64,000 nt of DNA from Oegoconia quadripuncta. Its lineage: Eukaryota > Arthropoda > Insecta > Lepidoptera > Autostichidae. Both the position numbers and the translations under genes were made by a program. The notes under the pieces were generated by a model. The model had not been told where the DNA came from. It saw only the letters and a list, made by a program, of their open reading frames with translations, and did not search any database. This document shows positions 42,383 to 54,465 of this stretch, one piece after another; within the stretch, counting starts at the first letter, position 1, and every line of letters starts with the position of its first letter. The stretch spans positions 4,544,914-4,608,913 of the forward strand of contig OX438749.1 of the NCBI GenBank assembly GCA_949316235.1. The letters are read 5' to 3'.

Positions 42383-44591
42383 ATGCCACGTACATATAGC
42401 AGAAAAACTACTTGACAAAATTGGAGCCAGGATGCAATGTTTAAGGCACTGGATGCAGTAAAGAACGGAATGCCATATAAATCAGCCAGTAGACAGTTTT
42501 CCGTACCTGTTATGACATTGAAAAGAAGAGCTAAAGGTAAAAACAAAAACGCTGTTGGTATAATTAAGACCCTGGCAGTAAAAAAACAGTATTTACAAAT
42601 GAACAGGAACAGGAATTGGTTGACCATATTAAAGATATGGAATCCAGAATGTATGGACTAACAAAGCAGGACATCCTTTCTCTGGCCTATCAGTTGGCTG
42701 AAAAAAACCAAATTAAACATCCATTTTCTGTTGAGAGAAAAAAAAGCTGGTGTTGATTGGCTGAAAGGATTTCGGAAGCGGCATTCCGATATAACTCTAC
42801 GTAGTCCGGAATAAACATCAGCAGCTCAAGCAAGAGCTTTCAATAAACCGGTCGTTGACAAATTCTTTTCTGTTTTAAAAGACGTGCAGGAGAAACAGTA
42901 TATCCCACCGCAATATTTAATGTTGACGAGACTAGCTTATGTACAGTCCCAACTAAAAATACAAAAGTTTTCGCTCAAGCTGGTCGAAAGCAGGTGGCCA
43001 GAGTGACTTCGGCCGAAAGAGGTGACACAACCGCAGCAGTTATTTTTGTTCCGCTGCTGGAAGTTTTTTACCACCGATGTTTATATTTCGCAGACTGCGG
43101 ATGAAGATCGAATTGATGGATGGTGCACCTCCAGGGTCTGTTTATGCATGCAATTCAAGTGGTTGGATGAGACTGGAAGTTTTTGATCAATGGTTTTTCA
43201 GTTCACGTGAAACCATCAGCTGACGATCCAGCTATGTTGATATTGGATGGACACCTCCACACACAAAAAATTTGAGTGTGGTGTTAAAAGCAAGAATCAA
43301 TCATGTCGTAATTATATGCTTGCCACCTCACTGCACACACAAGCTCCAGCCGCTGGATGTTGGAGTCATGTATCCTCTCAGTATCTATCACAACCAAGCA
43401 TTAGAAAAGTGGATGAACAATAATCCAGGAAGAGTAGTATCGGTCTTTCAAATAGCAAAAATTTTTGCTGAGGCTTATCTTAAGCCAGCGGTGCCATTGA
43501 ATGCCATTAACGGATTTTTAAAATGTGGGATTTATCCTTTAAATCAAAATGTTTTCACCGATGTGGACTATGTGGCTGCTGAAACAACTGAAATGGACCT
43601 TGAAGCCGAAAACTCCTCCGATTCACTATCGGTTTTAGAAAATACACCATCACGGCTTGTTGAAGTAAGTGCTGCTGCCACTGTACAAGATTCTATGGAT
43701 TTAAATACAGGGATTTCTGCACAAGTGATTGTTCACATCGATACAGCTAAGACCTACATTACCTTTCAATGGCCAAGAGACACCTTCCCCTAAAAACATA
43801 AATTCGAATACGACATTTGCACCATCCGCAAGCGAATCAATTCATAGTAATGACGAATGCCAACCGCCCGCTATGCCGTCCACAGAAAATATAAACACAC
43901 CTATTGATACCCCGTTAGCTCTATCGTGTGAATCTCTTCAAAACCAAGCTCATAATTTGCTGTCAAACCAGATTACGCCGACAAAAACTATGCAACCCCG
44001 AGAGAGTGACCCTGTTACAACCTCTATTTTAGTTACTTCTATTGATTTACCTTCCACATCATTTGGTGTTTTTGCACCTCGGAACATTCGACATGTCAAA
44101 GATAGAAGGAAAAAGAAATAATAATATAAAGAAACGAAAAATAGGCACATCAATATTAACTAGTACACCCTATAAAAACTATTTAGAAGAGGAAATGCAG
44201 AAACAAACCTGCGAAACCGATCCCTAAAAAGAAAAGTAAAGGAAAAGGAGTCGGGAAAGGAAAAAAACCAAAAGAAGAGAAAGGGAAAAATAAAAAACAA
44301 GAAGATAGAAAGAGAAATAATAAAAAAGAAGGAATTGGAAAAGGAAAAAAGAGAGCAAGGAACAGTGACGAGTCCGAATCCTCCATAGATGAAGAAGATG
44401 TAGATTGCATGATCTGTACAGAACCATATTCGAGAGACAACATGGGAGAAAGTTGGGTCCGATGCGTGAAGTGTTTTAAATGGGGACACGAAGCATGCGC
44501 AGGGCTCGATAGTGATGACTGTGAAGATTTTACATGTGACTTCTGCACAGAAGATCGTTTCGGACGTACAAAGAAACAATTAGATTTTTGA
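42383..44591 (+). pseudogene. pogo-type transposase 3 with C-terminal PHD-like finger
   Basis: Starts MPRTYSRKTT, then a TGA (42413), then a psq HTH (MFKALDAVKNGMPYKSASRQ). Further blocks are VDWLKGFRKRHSDITLR (about 42750), MLTRLAYV at about 42920 in a shifted frame, AGRKQVARVTSAERGDTT (about 42985) and LPPHCTHKLQPLDVGVMYPL (about 43320). A serine/threonine-rich tail leads to a lysine-rich linker and a finger (44409-44591): CMICTEPYS...RCVKCFKWGHEACAG...TCDFC. At least four disruptions. Same architecture as copy 2 but diverged, so the PHD fusion is a family trait and not a chance joining. Confidence 0.82.
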
Positions 44592-44595
44592 TACT

Positions 44596-45205
44596 TAGGC
44601 ATGGAAAAGTACAAAAACATTGTTTTTATTAATATTTTGCGAGACTGTTGATTATAATAAGAATCCTCTTTTCGTTGTTGATTTTTTTAAGAATAAGGCT
44701 ATTTCGGAAGACTGTTTTTAAAGATAGTTTTAATAGACACTGTTTATCACAGACTATTTCAGGTTGCTGATCTCAGTCAGACTGATTTAGAGTATAATTA
44801 TTATATTGTTTTTTTTTTTTTTTTTTTTTTTATGATTGACTGGATTCGCGTTTGACCACAATCTCACCTGATGGAAAGTGACGATGTAGTCGGAGATGAA
44901 GCACGCGATCTCAGTAAATGCCTATTCACTCTGCTCTTGAAGATCCCAAGGTTGTAGGATTCAGGAAAAACTGACGCCGGAAGGGAGTTCCATGCCTTGG
45001 CTGTTCGGATGATGAATGAAGAATCGAACTTCTTATATATTGTACTTATATTGTACTATTCTTATATTGTACTTAAGCATGGAAAAGTAAGACTTAATTA
45101 TAATAAGAAACTACTTTATAAGACTGATTTAAAGATAGACACTGTTGATCTCAGATTATTTCAGATTGTCGATCTCAGTCAGACTGATTTACAGTATAAA
45201 CAGGT
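44596..45205. repeat. Duplicated segment flanking a LINE tail
   Basis: Text from TTAGGCATGGAAAAGTA (44596) to CAGTCAGACTGATTTA (about 44793) returns in altered form from TTAAGCATGGAAAAGTAAGA (45073) to about 45200. Both copies end CTCAGTCAGACTGATTTA.AG. Too long for a target duplication; it is probably a tandem duplication of the pogo 3' region. Confidence 0.65.
44809..45040 (-). mobile_element. Truncated LINE 3' end with poly-A tail
   Basis: A T23 run (44809-44831) is the poly-A tail of a minus-strand insert. The strand codes TAKAWNSLPASVFPESYNLG and FKSRVNRHLL, the usual C-terminus of a lepidopteran non-LTR reverse transcriptase, with a stop shortly before the tail. Only about 70 codons remain. 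Confidence 0.8.
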
Positions 45206-45391
45206 TCCATGTCCCCATACTATGGGATACTTTCATGCAGTAATGTCCAAAGCTTTTTCAATTGATACGGCTTCTATATGTTATCCGTGGGGAAGATATA
45301 TATTTTTAGAAGCACATAGATGAATTTTCGACGGAATAAAAAAAAAACATGTCGCATTTTGTAAAACACATTCAGCTCGGAGATTTTGAAA

Positions 45392-46560
45392 ATGAGTTCT
45401 AACAGAAAGTATACAGATGAGGAGATACAACGAGTTTTAGAAAGTTCTGATCAAGATGAAGATTTTAGTGACGGAAGTAGTGATTTATATCGACCAGGTG
45501 ATGAGGAAGAGGATAACGAGTCGAAAATGAAGATGAAGGCTGTGGTGAAACTCTTAGTGACATTGAAACGGAGGTATCAAGATCACTGCTAGAAGATGCG
45601 CAGCAGTTTACGGTGTACGCACTCGTAAATGAACCTGCAATAGAGAATTATCTTGGAGAGCAGTCTCAGTCTGGTCACGATCCACTCGGTGAAGAAAATG
45701 TATGGCTAGAAGATATTTTACCAATTGGAAGAGAACCGTTTACAGGTGCATCTGGCTTGCAAAAAATTGAGGCTGTTTCCAATGAACAAGGATGACTTGA
45801 TTGAGTATATGGTAGAAAAGACCAACGCATATGCTGCACTTTTGAAACAGGTACGCTTGAAGCAGTTTTCTATAATTACACGGTGGGTTGACGTTGATCA
45901 GGTAGTCATGAAGAAGTTGTTTGCCATAATTATGTACATGGGAGTTGATAAAAAAACCATCTATTGAACACTACTGAAAAATGGATCCTATTTATTTTAC
46001 GCCCTTTATTCACCAAATAAATATGTCTTACAATCGATTTACAAATATTTTGCGTTGCTGGCATTTTGAAGACGTGCAGCCTGATAATGACGATGTTTTG
46101 TATCGCATTCAACCTCTGGTGGATAAAGTAGTTACAAAGTTTCGTGAATTATACGTACCCTCTGATACTATCGTTGTTGAGGAATCACAAATAAAGCATC
46201 AAGGAAGACTAAAAATAAAAGTTTACAATCCAGCTAAAACCCACAAATATGGTATAAAAATTTATAAAATGTGTTCAGTCAGCAGTTACACATGGTCGTA
46301 CGCAATACATGCTGGATCTGGAACCGCTATTGAAGGTCTCGATAAGCCAGGAACAATTGTAGTGAAACTGTGTCTGCCACTGCTAAACGAAGGTAGGATG
46401 ATTGTGGCTGACAATTACTATACTGGATTAGCTTTGGCGAAATACCTAAAGGAGAAAAATACCGATTTATGCGGAACGTTACGGAAAAATAAAAAGAATC
46501 TTCCCAAAAAGGTAATCACGGAAAAATTTAAACGCGGCGAAGTCATTGCACTCCTGTTTT
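45392..46560 (+). pseudogene. piggyBac-like transposase, decayed
   Basis: Acidic N-terminus (SSDQDEDFSDGSSDLYRPGD), then frames 45613-45795, 45725-45967 and 45981-46562 in turn, so at least three shifts. Core blocks: YNRFTNILRCWHFED, then VVEESQIKHQGRL where the family has IDE (the first catalytic D reads E), KTHKYGIKIYKMC, and VADNYYTGLALAKYL (second D kept), LCGTLRKNKKNLP. It is cut off at about 46560 before the third D and the C-terminal cysteine-rich finger. Dead. Confidence 0.88.
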
Positions 46561-47339
46561 AATACCCCCTGTTATTCAACAGTTTCATAAACTACTACTA
46601 TAGTACAATAAAGCGTTTACATATCTACTAACTATTTCAAAGTGATTGATAAATGTTAACTAACATATCAACTCTATAATCTTTAGTGGAATTAATTTGG
46701 TAATGTGTTGCAGATTTTGATGAAATTATTAAAAGAAGACCTAGAGGGTGCTAGTCTGCTTGGTTATGTTGGTGAGAGTTTGTCAGGGGATTCTGCACGC
46801 AACCTCTTGGCATCGATAATAGCAAAAGAAATTTTAAAAACTCATAGGGATGGTCCCATAATAAATGCGATATATAATAAATGGCGCTCTGATATAAAAA
46901 GAACTTATCCCAAAGAGAGGACTACTACATATTATTTACCACCGTGTATCACTGCAAATGGGATCACCCATCAAGCTAGAGGGAAATTAATCAGCCAAGT
47001 ACGTAAATTCCAAAAATTAGGTGTACTGACCACTAAACCCAAAAGATCGAGGGAAGATAGTCCAGCGTCGTCTTCATCATCGTCATCAACGAGGCGAGAT
47101 ATATTAAACCAAAATGCAATGCCCGATTTTACTCATAATGTTGAAGAAGAGATGCAATGGCTAAAAAATAGCTCAAATCCCTGGAATATCGTTGAAAATA
47201 AGTGGGAAATCACCAGGGCACAACGTTTACAAGGCTTAAAATCGAAGACTGTGGAAGAATATTTATCAGTTTTCTGCCTTAAAGAAGCCCCATGGGTTGG
47301 TGTTGGTGAGTAATTAAAATTAAATATTACTATAGTATT

Positions 47340-47577
<238 letters not shown>

Positions 47578-47659
47578 GGGTGTATAAAAAAGTACTGACA
47601 TTTTAAAAATAATTGAATAGGTACTTATTATTATTAATGGTTTTGGATTATGTGTACTT

Positions 47660-48440
47660 TTGAACAAAATACATCAGTTGAAAAATAAAGAATCATTGGG
47701 AACATATACATTAGACAATGATCTTGAATACATGGATACTGGAATTTATCCTGTGTGCTTGAATAGAGAATATGAAATCAATGTTTCAGGTAGAAATCAA
47801 GTATTGAAGCTGAATGTTAGGGAAAAAGATTTGATCCCTTTTACTGAAAATGTTGATTGCAAACATCACCTCATGATAAATCACTACAGTCTCATAGACA
47901 CTATCAAAGAATTACATAAATTTTATCTGAGCAGACATGTTGAATTGAGGAATGAGATTGTAAGAGGAAATTTTAAGTGGAAGAATGACAAAATAAACAA
48001 GTTTGGTGGATCCAATCAAAGATCAGTGTCTCAAATTGCAAGATACTTATGTTCAAAACTGCTATTAGACGAATACTGGAATGCACCAGTTGCTTGTTTT
48101 TTCTATATATGGTGCAATAGAGACCCTATGGGAGCAAGTTTTGCCTCATTAAAAAATTATCTTGTTGGTGGGTTGTGTATTGATTTTTCTTGTGATGAAA
48201 GGAATGTTCACCCACATGGCCACAATGTTGCTAAATGTCCGAGCAAACTTTACGTTAATGCAAACATTCAGAGAAGTTTTCTCATCCATTGCAGGATACA
48301 TCATGTGGGGATTTGAAGAAACTAAAGGTGATGATATCAAGACAGTAAATAATACCATAAAAACACAGGTTTCATATAACCCTGCAAGGATTGTGGGGGT
48401 TAAATCCAAAGACATGTTTCCCATTTGAATGCCGTATAAT
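47660..48440 (+). CDS. Unrecognised reading frame inside the ORF1 intron
   Basis: About 218 codons (47660-48316), then a shifted frame continues to about 48440. Contains KHHLMINHYSLIDTIKELHK and SQIARYLCSKLLLDEYWN, with scattered cysteines and histidines (HPHGHNVAKC). Codon use looks like coding sequence, but I cannot name the family. It could be a separate nested element or another exon of ORF1. Confidence 0.35.
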
Positions 48441-49068
48441 CAGTGACAATTATATTAATACAAGGAATGCGGTTGCGCTTTGGTCAGCGTAAAGCTTCCG
48501 ACATTACATATGTGACCGTGGGAATGCCTATATTGCAGTTTAAAGTAACGTTTTCTTTGCAGCCCCAAACGAGGAGGATGTTGTTGAGAATGTTAGTAAC
48601 ATTGCAGCTTTTATTGCGTCGAATGTGATTAATGTCTCAACTTCAGCGAAAAAAAAAAGACAGGAACTGGAAAGAAATGGAAACCTACAAAGGTGGAATC
48701 ACGAGAATGTTTTATTTCCCACATCAGAGACGACAGCTACTTGAGATTGACCATCGACAAAAGACACTCCCGATATGCGGAGATAGGTTTGACGCTTCAG
48801 CCGTATATTGTAATTGTCGGGCCCACATTGTCAGATATAAAATCATATTTTGTGGTAATAACCACGGAAGTTTTTTACAGTAAAAAAAATATTCTGTCGG
48901 CAATAGATTCGTGCTTTAAAGCCACTTGGGCTTTAAATTTACAATATTCGGCTGATTGTTATGGCGTATGGTATTTCATTCAAAAGGGATTTTATAAAAT
49001 TACCAGCCCCTATGACAAGGGCTCAACATCGGCGGAATCTCTATTGACAGACTGCATGTAATTTAAAT

Positions 49069-51540
49069 ATGGTTGTCTGTTTCTTATGTCAATCAGTACT
49101 AAGTAATTTCACTGCATTTAAAGGGCATCTAAGCTTATATCATAATAAAGTTGAATACAATGTTCTCGTCTGTGCCGAAGGGGATTTTGGCAGACGATTT
49201 AATTTGTTTAATTATTTTAAGAGGCATATACTTACTCAGCACCGAGGTAGCGGTTCTGAAGAAAATTTTCCCAATGTCTCCAGTCATGTCGAGGAAATAT
49301 CAACTGAATGTAATGTAGATTTAAATGTGGAGCCTTGGTCTGAGGTTCTTGATCATAATGTTAAATCTCATCAAACAGTTACGCCGCAGGTAATCGTTGA
49401 TGAAGCGTTGTCTTTATTTATAGCAGGTTTATATGCGAATGATTTTTTGCCGAGAAAAGTCGTTCAGACAATTATTGATGGGATTAAACATTGTGTATCA
49501 AATGCCTTAGTTGCTGCAATAAAAAATGTACTAGAAAATCTTTCGGCGAATGAAACTATACCTGGCTCTTTAGTACAAATTGTTATAGATAGTATTACAC
49601 CTTTGATGACTCGTACATGGGAAAAATTTAGCACAGAATATAAACGGTTACAATACTTTGAAACTCAACATTTTTATATTAAGCCTCAATCCATAATCAT
49701 AGGTCAAAGACTAGAAACTGTTATAGAACATGGTGTACGTAAATTAAAACCTGTAACATGTGAGCAAGCCTTTATTAGTCTCAGATCGGTTTTAACACGT
49801 TTCTTTTCACTAAAAAATATTTTGTCAGACACTTTAAAATACATAGAATCCCTGAATGAAAATGCGTTAATACATAATTCTGCCATAGAAAATTACATAC
49901 AAGGATCTTATTGGAAAAAAGTTCAAAAACGTTATGGTAATAAATTGGTCATGCCGTTATTTATGTTCTTTGACGATTATGAGTCAGGAAATGTTTTAGG
50001 AAGTCGATCAGGTCAACATAAAGTAGGAGCTGTTTATGTATCGATTCCATGTTTACCTCCCTGTCGATCTTCAGTGCTAACAAATATATTTCTTGTGCTC
50101 CTTTTCCATTCATCAGATAGAGTGCAATTTGGTAACAACATAATTTTTCAATGTGTCATTGATGAGTTTAACTATCTGAGCGAGCATGGCATTAATATTG
50201 AAATTCCCGAGTTTAAAGGAAAGATATATTTTGAATTAGGGTTGATACTTGGAAACAATTTGGGTATCCATTCGATTACAGGATTTCTTGAAGGATTTAC
50301 AGCAAACTATCCCTGTCGTGTGTGCAAAGTTAGAAAAGAAATTATGAAACTTCAGGTCGAGGAAGACATCTCATTATTGCGTAACACTGAGAACTACGAT
50401 TCAGATGTTTTGAAACTCCAGCCATCGGATACCGGTATTAAAGAGAAATGTGTTTGGCTTGATGTAAAAAACTTCAATTTGTTTGATCAAGTCGGGGTTG
50501 ATATTATGCACGATATCTTAGAAGGCGTGGCTAAATATATAATGAGTTTCTTATTACTTCATTTCGTGAGGTCATCCAATTTTTTCTCATTGGAACACCT
50601 TAATTACAAGCTACAAGGATTTTCTTATGGACCAGATGAAAGGAACCGTCCTTGCTCTTTGTCACTCGAACATTTAACTCAGGGAAATGTTCGTTTATCA
50701 GCATCTGAAATGTTGGTATTTCTTCGTTACTTTGGTTTACTTGTAGGTGAATATATTCCAACGGGCAATGAATATTGGAATTTATATTTGAAACTTCGGA
50801 TAGTTCTAGAGTTATTGTCATTAACTGCCTTTGGTGCAGGCACTGAAGAATTGTTACAAACCAATATATCAGATCTAAATTCTATGTATATTTCTTTAAG
50901 TAATGACACATTGAAGCCAAAATTTCATAACCTATTGCATTATCATACTGCCTTAACCAAATTTGGTCCCATAGTTTCCCTATCGTCAATGCGTTTTGAA
51001 GCAAAACATAGAATATCCAAAATTGCAGCAAGAGCATCGTGTAACAGAAAGAATCTTTCCTGGACATTAGCCATTAAACACCAATTAAAGCTTAATGAAA
51101 TGTTTTTAAAAGGAGAGTTAGATCCAATAATTAGAGCAGGGCCTGAAATGACAATTAATTCTATAGAAGAAAACAATTTAACTGATTATTTAGAAACTTT
51201 TAAAGGAAACCAACTTGAACTTGTAAAAGTGACATGGATTACAGTATCATCCACTAAGTACACACGAGATTCAGTTCTAGTATATGCGTTCGATTCTGAT
51301 AATGGGTTGCTGATATTTTTCAGAATTACTGAAATTTACGTTCATGAATGTGACGTATTCTTTAAAGGAAATTTGATGAATACTGTGAACTTCAATGAGC
51401 ATTTCTATGCATACGAGATCAATGAATATGACATTACAAAAACTGTAATCAAACTTCACAAGGATTTAATATCACCGATTCCATGTACTTTGAATGTCAC
51501 GTCTAATAAAGTTTTTGTTACATTGCGTAGCCCTGTTTAG
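49069..51540 (+). CDS. CACTA-like transposase with N-terminal C2H2 fingers
   Basis: 823 aa without interruption. Two C2H2 fingers open the protein (CFLCQ...HLSLYH from residue 4, and a second ending HILTQH near residue 57). The core has FELGLILGNNLGIHSITGF, CRVC (about residue 416), VDIMHDILEGVAKYIMSF (D478), KFHNLLHY and SSMRFEAKHR (E644), the order seen in EnSpm/CACTA-type and related transposases. It should act on its own element in the nucleus. It starts 7 bases after the accessory gene, so it may be expressed by an unseen splice or by reinitiation. Terminal CACTA repeats were not found, so the superfamily is likely but not proven. Confidence 0.65.
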   Translation: MVVCFLCQSVLSNFTAFKGHLSLYHNKVEYNVLVCAEGDFGRRFNLFNYFKRHILTQHRGSGSEENFPNVSSHVEEISTECNVDLNVEPWSEVLDHNVKSHQTVTPQVIVDEALSLFIAGLYANDFLPRKVVQTIIDGIKHCVSNALVAAIKNVLENLSANETIPGSLVQIVIDSITPLMTRTWEKFSTEYKRLQYFETQHFYIKPQSIIIGQRLETVIEHGVRKLKPVTCEQAFISLRSVLTRFFSLKNILSDTLKYIESLNENALIHNSAIENYIQGSYWKKVQKRYGNKLVMPLFMFFDDYESGNVLGSRSGQHKVGAVYVSIPCLPPCRSSVLTNIFLVLLFHSSDRVQFGNNIIFQCVIDEFNYLSEHGINIEIPEFKGKIYFELGLILGNNLGIHSITGFLEGFTANYPCRVCKVRKEIMKLQVEEDISLLRNTENYDSDVLKLQPSDTGIKEKCVWLDVKNFNLFDQVGVDIMHDILEGVAKYIMSFLLLHFVRSSNFFSLEHLNYKLQGFSYGPDERNRPCSLSLEHLTQGNVRLSASEMLVFLRYFGLLVGEYIPTGNEYWNLYLKLRIVLELLSLTAFGAGTEELLQTNISDLNSMYISLSNDTLKPKFHNLLHYHTALTKFGPIVSLSSMRFEAKHRISKIAARASCNRKNLSWTLAIKHQLKLNEMFLKGELDPIIRAGPEMTINSIEENNLTDYLETFKGNQLELVKVTWITVSSTKYTRDSVLVYAFDSDNGLLIFFRITEIYVHECDVFFKGNLMNTVNFNEHFYAYEINEYDITKTVIKLHKDLISPIPCTLNVTSNKVFVTLRSPV

Positions 51541-52026
51541 GTCATGTTTGTACTTGGACTTTAATATCAGGCTACGATATTTTCAAATATCAAAATCACA
51601 TTATGAGGACAGCAGTGGATGTGGTAATACCTAGTTGTATTGTTATGTGTTAAATATATAATTACTTTTATTTACACCCATACCGTAAATCCTCTACGAA
51701 TTTGAATTCATTAATTCAAAAATAGTAGCTTATATAGGATTAATGTTATGGGTGCAGATAAAGTTGTGTATGCAACTGCACATAATATATTAAAATACGA
51801 TTGTGATATTATAAATAAACTCCTCGTATTTTAATACTTCCCATTATGTAATAGTTGTATAAATTACTTTTATTAAATTGACTGAATGACTAGTCAATTT
51901 CTCTAGTTATGAACATAAATTAATTGGAATTTATCTCCTTAAAAAGGAGACTAAAGTTAAAATATTAGCCCATTCTTCCGATCGCAAGGAAAATTGTATC
52001 ATACTCTAAATTTGTAATTGGTTTAA
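51541..52026. other. AT-rich spacer behind the CACTA-like gene
   Basis: Probably the untranslated end of the element. TAGTCAATTT at 51891-51900 follows an ACTAGTC word. No clear terminal repeat. Confidence 0.4.
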
Positions 52027-52665
52027 TGTCCGTATGGATTGCGGAGCCACCCCAGACTTTAAAGGGCAACTTACACTCTTATTTAGCAGCAAAGTAGCGA
52101 TCTTGCAGCACAAATTCTGGATTTAGCAGCAAAATATATCACAAGTTATATCAATGTAAAAGTGGCTCCTCAATCTAAACTTCTGAATTGAAGAGCCACC
52201 TGGAACTCGTTAAGTAATAGATGAATATTTTTGAAAATCGTGTATCATTTAGCAGCAATTGTGTATAGTACCTACAAAACTACTTTTAATTTATTCCTAT
52301 ACTGCAAAATCAAACACTCCACATGCTAAGTGATCACTATGTCAAATATATTAATTGACCGATCACATTCATGGAAATTCACCCTCTTATATTGCTTGAG
52401 GAGCCATACTAAAAGTATTATATTTACTTTGTTGCTGCTAAATTATATACAATTTTCAAAAATATTCATCTATTACAACGAGTTCCAGGTGACTCCTCTA
52501 TTCAGATGTATCGATTGAGGGGCCACTTTTGCATTGATATAACTTGTGATATATTTTGCTGCTAAATCCATAACTTGTGCTGCAGAATCAGCTACTTCGC
52601 TGCTAAACAAGGATATGGGCTGCCCTTTGAAATCTGGAGTGGCTCCTCGATCCATACGGACAGGA
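52027..52665. repeat. Large inverted repeat, about 235-bp arms derived from a coding segment
   Basis: The left arm (TGTCCGTATGGAT..., 52027-52262) and right arm (52426-52665) are imperfect inverted copies. The right arm is open on the minus strand for 60 codons (GATPDFKGQPISLFSSEVAD ... TWNSL). The left arm codes the same peptide on the plus strand until a one-base deletion near 52099. The centre (52263-52425) is unrelated. Its transcript would fold into a long hairpin. Confidence 0.85.
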
Positions 52666-54302
52666 CATATGGGTTTTGTACAAAACCGGAAAACGGGCTA
52701 TAATAATTCATTGATTTAATTAGTATGACAATAATGACGATTAAGATTTTTGATTATGCTATAAGTTAGTTGATTTATTACACAAAATGTAACGCAAAAG
52801 TACGGTCATATTTTACAGGGTTCAACTCATAAAGGTCTAGTTATTTTTTGTTTTTTTTTTTGTAAGGCCTGTTCATATTGATTGATATAGCTTCATCCCT
52901 TAAAATATGACTTCACCTTTGTGTTACACATTATATAAGGTATGTAAACGATCAATTGAGCCACAGACCCGTGTAGTTTGAGGGTGGATTGATAATTTGC
53001 CTTGAGCTCAACACTGCTTTGCATTACTAATGTTACGAAATTTAGTTTAGCAAATTAAACTATAACATACCTATTTTCAGAGCTATGTGAAGTTACATCA
53101 TTATAGTATACTTAATGCATAAGTATGCGATAAAGCTAAAATGCTATCATTTACTTACGACTGTATATTGTAGTGGTGAGGAATTTGTCAATGATTGTTT
53201 GTTTACCTAGAATTAACCTTAAAAATTGTAACACTTCTGTACTATAGGTCTACCCTACCATACGTTTATGATACATGCTTGTGGCTATCGTAAATTACGT
53301 CTGAGTGTGTATAGTTAATCACCTTTTCTCAAAATGTCCCTCCTTTTCTTAAAAGTTCTTTATAAATAAAAAATACATTTTTGAGTAGCTAAATATATTA
53401 ATGATTTTGATTTATTTTGTCTCTTGCTTGATTGAAAAATAAAACTTGGGAACGGGAACTCGATGCATGATATCCTTTTTTGTTTGTTTCCGAAGGTCTC
53501 CGAGTAATTGAGCGATTTGAATTATATTAAGTATATTGTACTATAAAAATCATTACAAGAAAAGGACATTTTGAGAAAAGTCCATTTTGAGAAAGGATGT
53601 TTGGAGGATAGAACATTATTTCTTCTTTAAGTATTTCCTTGAGTAGGGGCACGCTGTAAGGAATTTCATACAAATAATGTTCTTACCTCAAAACATCCTT
53701 TTCTCAAAATTTACACACCTAAATGGTAATAATACATTATTACCATTTAGGTGTGTAAACTCGTGGTAGGCCAGTAGAAAGTACCTACTGTCGATTTTAC
53801 TTAGCGATCGAAATAGCCGTTTTAAAATATATATAGCCAACACAAATAATAATCAGTTTCCGAGCTTTGCAAGTTAAAAATCTCTCCAGCTAAGTAATGT
53901 ACCAAAATATATGAAAATATGAGGCATAAAATGTTGTAAGTTATTTGCTAGTCTCGTTGAGGGGCTTCTCTGTTATTTTTACCTATAGATATTATACGAA
54001 ATAATTACGAAAAATAAAGCATTATACTGAGTAACTAAATTTTTCTTTGGTATATTTAAGTTGTTAAAACCGAGTTCCCATGAAATCCATCCGTTTTTGA
54101 TAACCATATCACTAGGCTTTCAACAATATACAAAAAAATAATTCCTTGGAGAACAGAATGAATTTCATAAGGTTTCATAGTTAACGACTTAATATTATCC
54201 CTAATAATTAATTAAAGTTATGTTATGTCCAGTTAATGTATTTTTATAAGCCATGTAATAAACAGTTTTAATTTAGGGTGGATCCCAAATTTTGAAGTCT
54301 TC
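52666..54302. other. AT-rich spacer with inverted GGACATTTTGAGAAAA words
   Basis: TTTTCTCAAAATGTCC (about 53323) has complements near 53565 and TTTTCTCAAAATTT at 53700, so small inverted elements are nested here. A 50-bp palindrome lies at 53710-53759. No gene recognised. Confidence 0.45.
53710..53759. repeat. 50-bp near-perfect palindrome
   Basis: 24-bp arms (TTTACACACCTAAATGGTAA plus TAAT, and exact complement) with a 2-base centre. It would extrude as a cruciform or mark a very short fold-back element. Confidence 0.95.
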
Positions 54303-54465
54303 AGTAGGGGTGTATGCAGGCGGTTTGTAACTGGACTGCAAAATTGCTGTTTACGGGCAATTACAGTTATCAGTTTTGTTTATGGACAACTGATACCCAA
54401 TTGCAAGCAAACCGCAATCTTTCAGTTCACGTGCTGCCCGTCTGCATACGTCCCTAATGAAACAT
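54303..54465. mobile_element. Small MITE
   Basis: GTAGGGGTGTATGCAGGCGG (about 54305) and the imperfect complement of ATGAA-side sequence TCTGCATACGTCCCTAAT (about 54440) form TIRs of about 30 bp. GC-richer than its surroundings. No coding sequence. Confidence 0.6.

Noticed and set aside
44160..44620. Phenylalanine-rich minus-strand frames
   Set aside because: Antisense of the lysine-rich linker of the pogo/PHD gene; composition explained by that.
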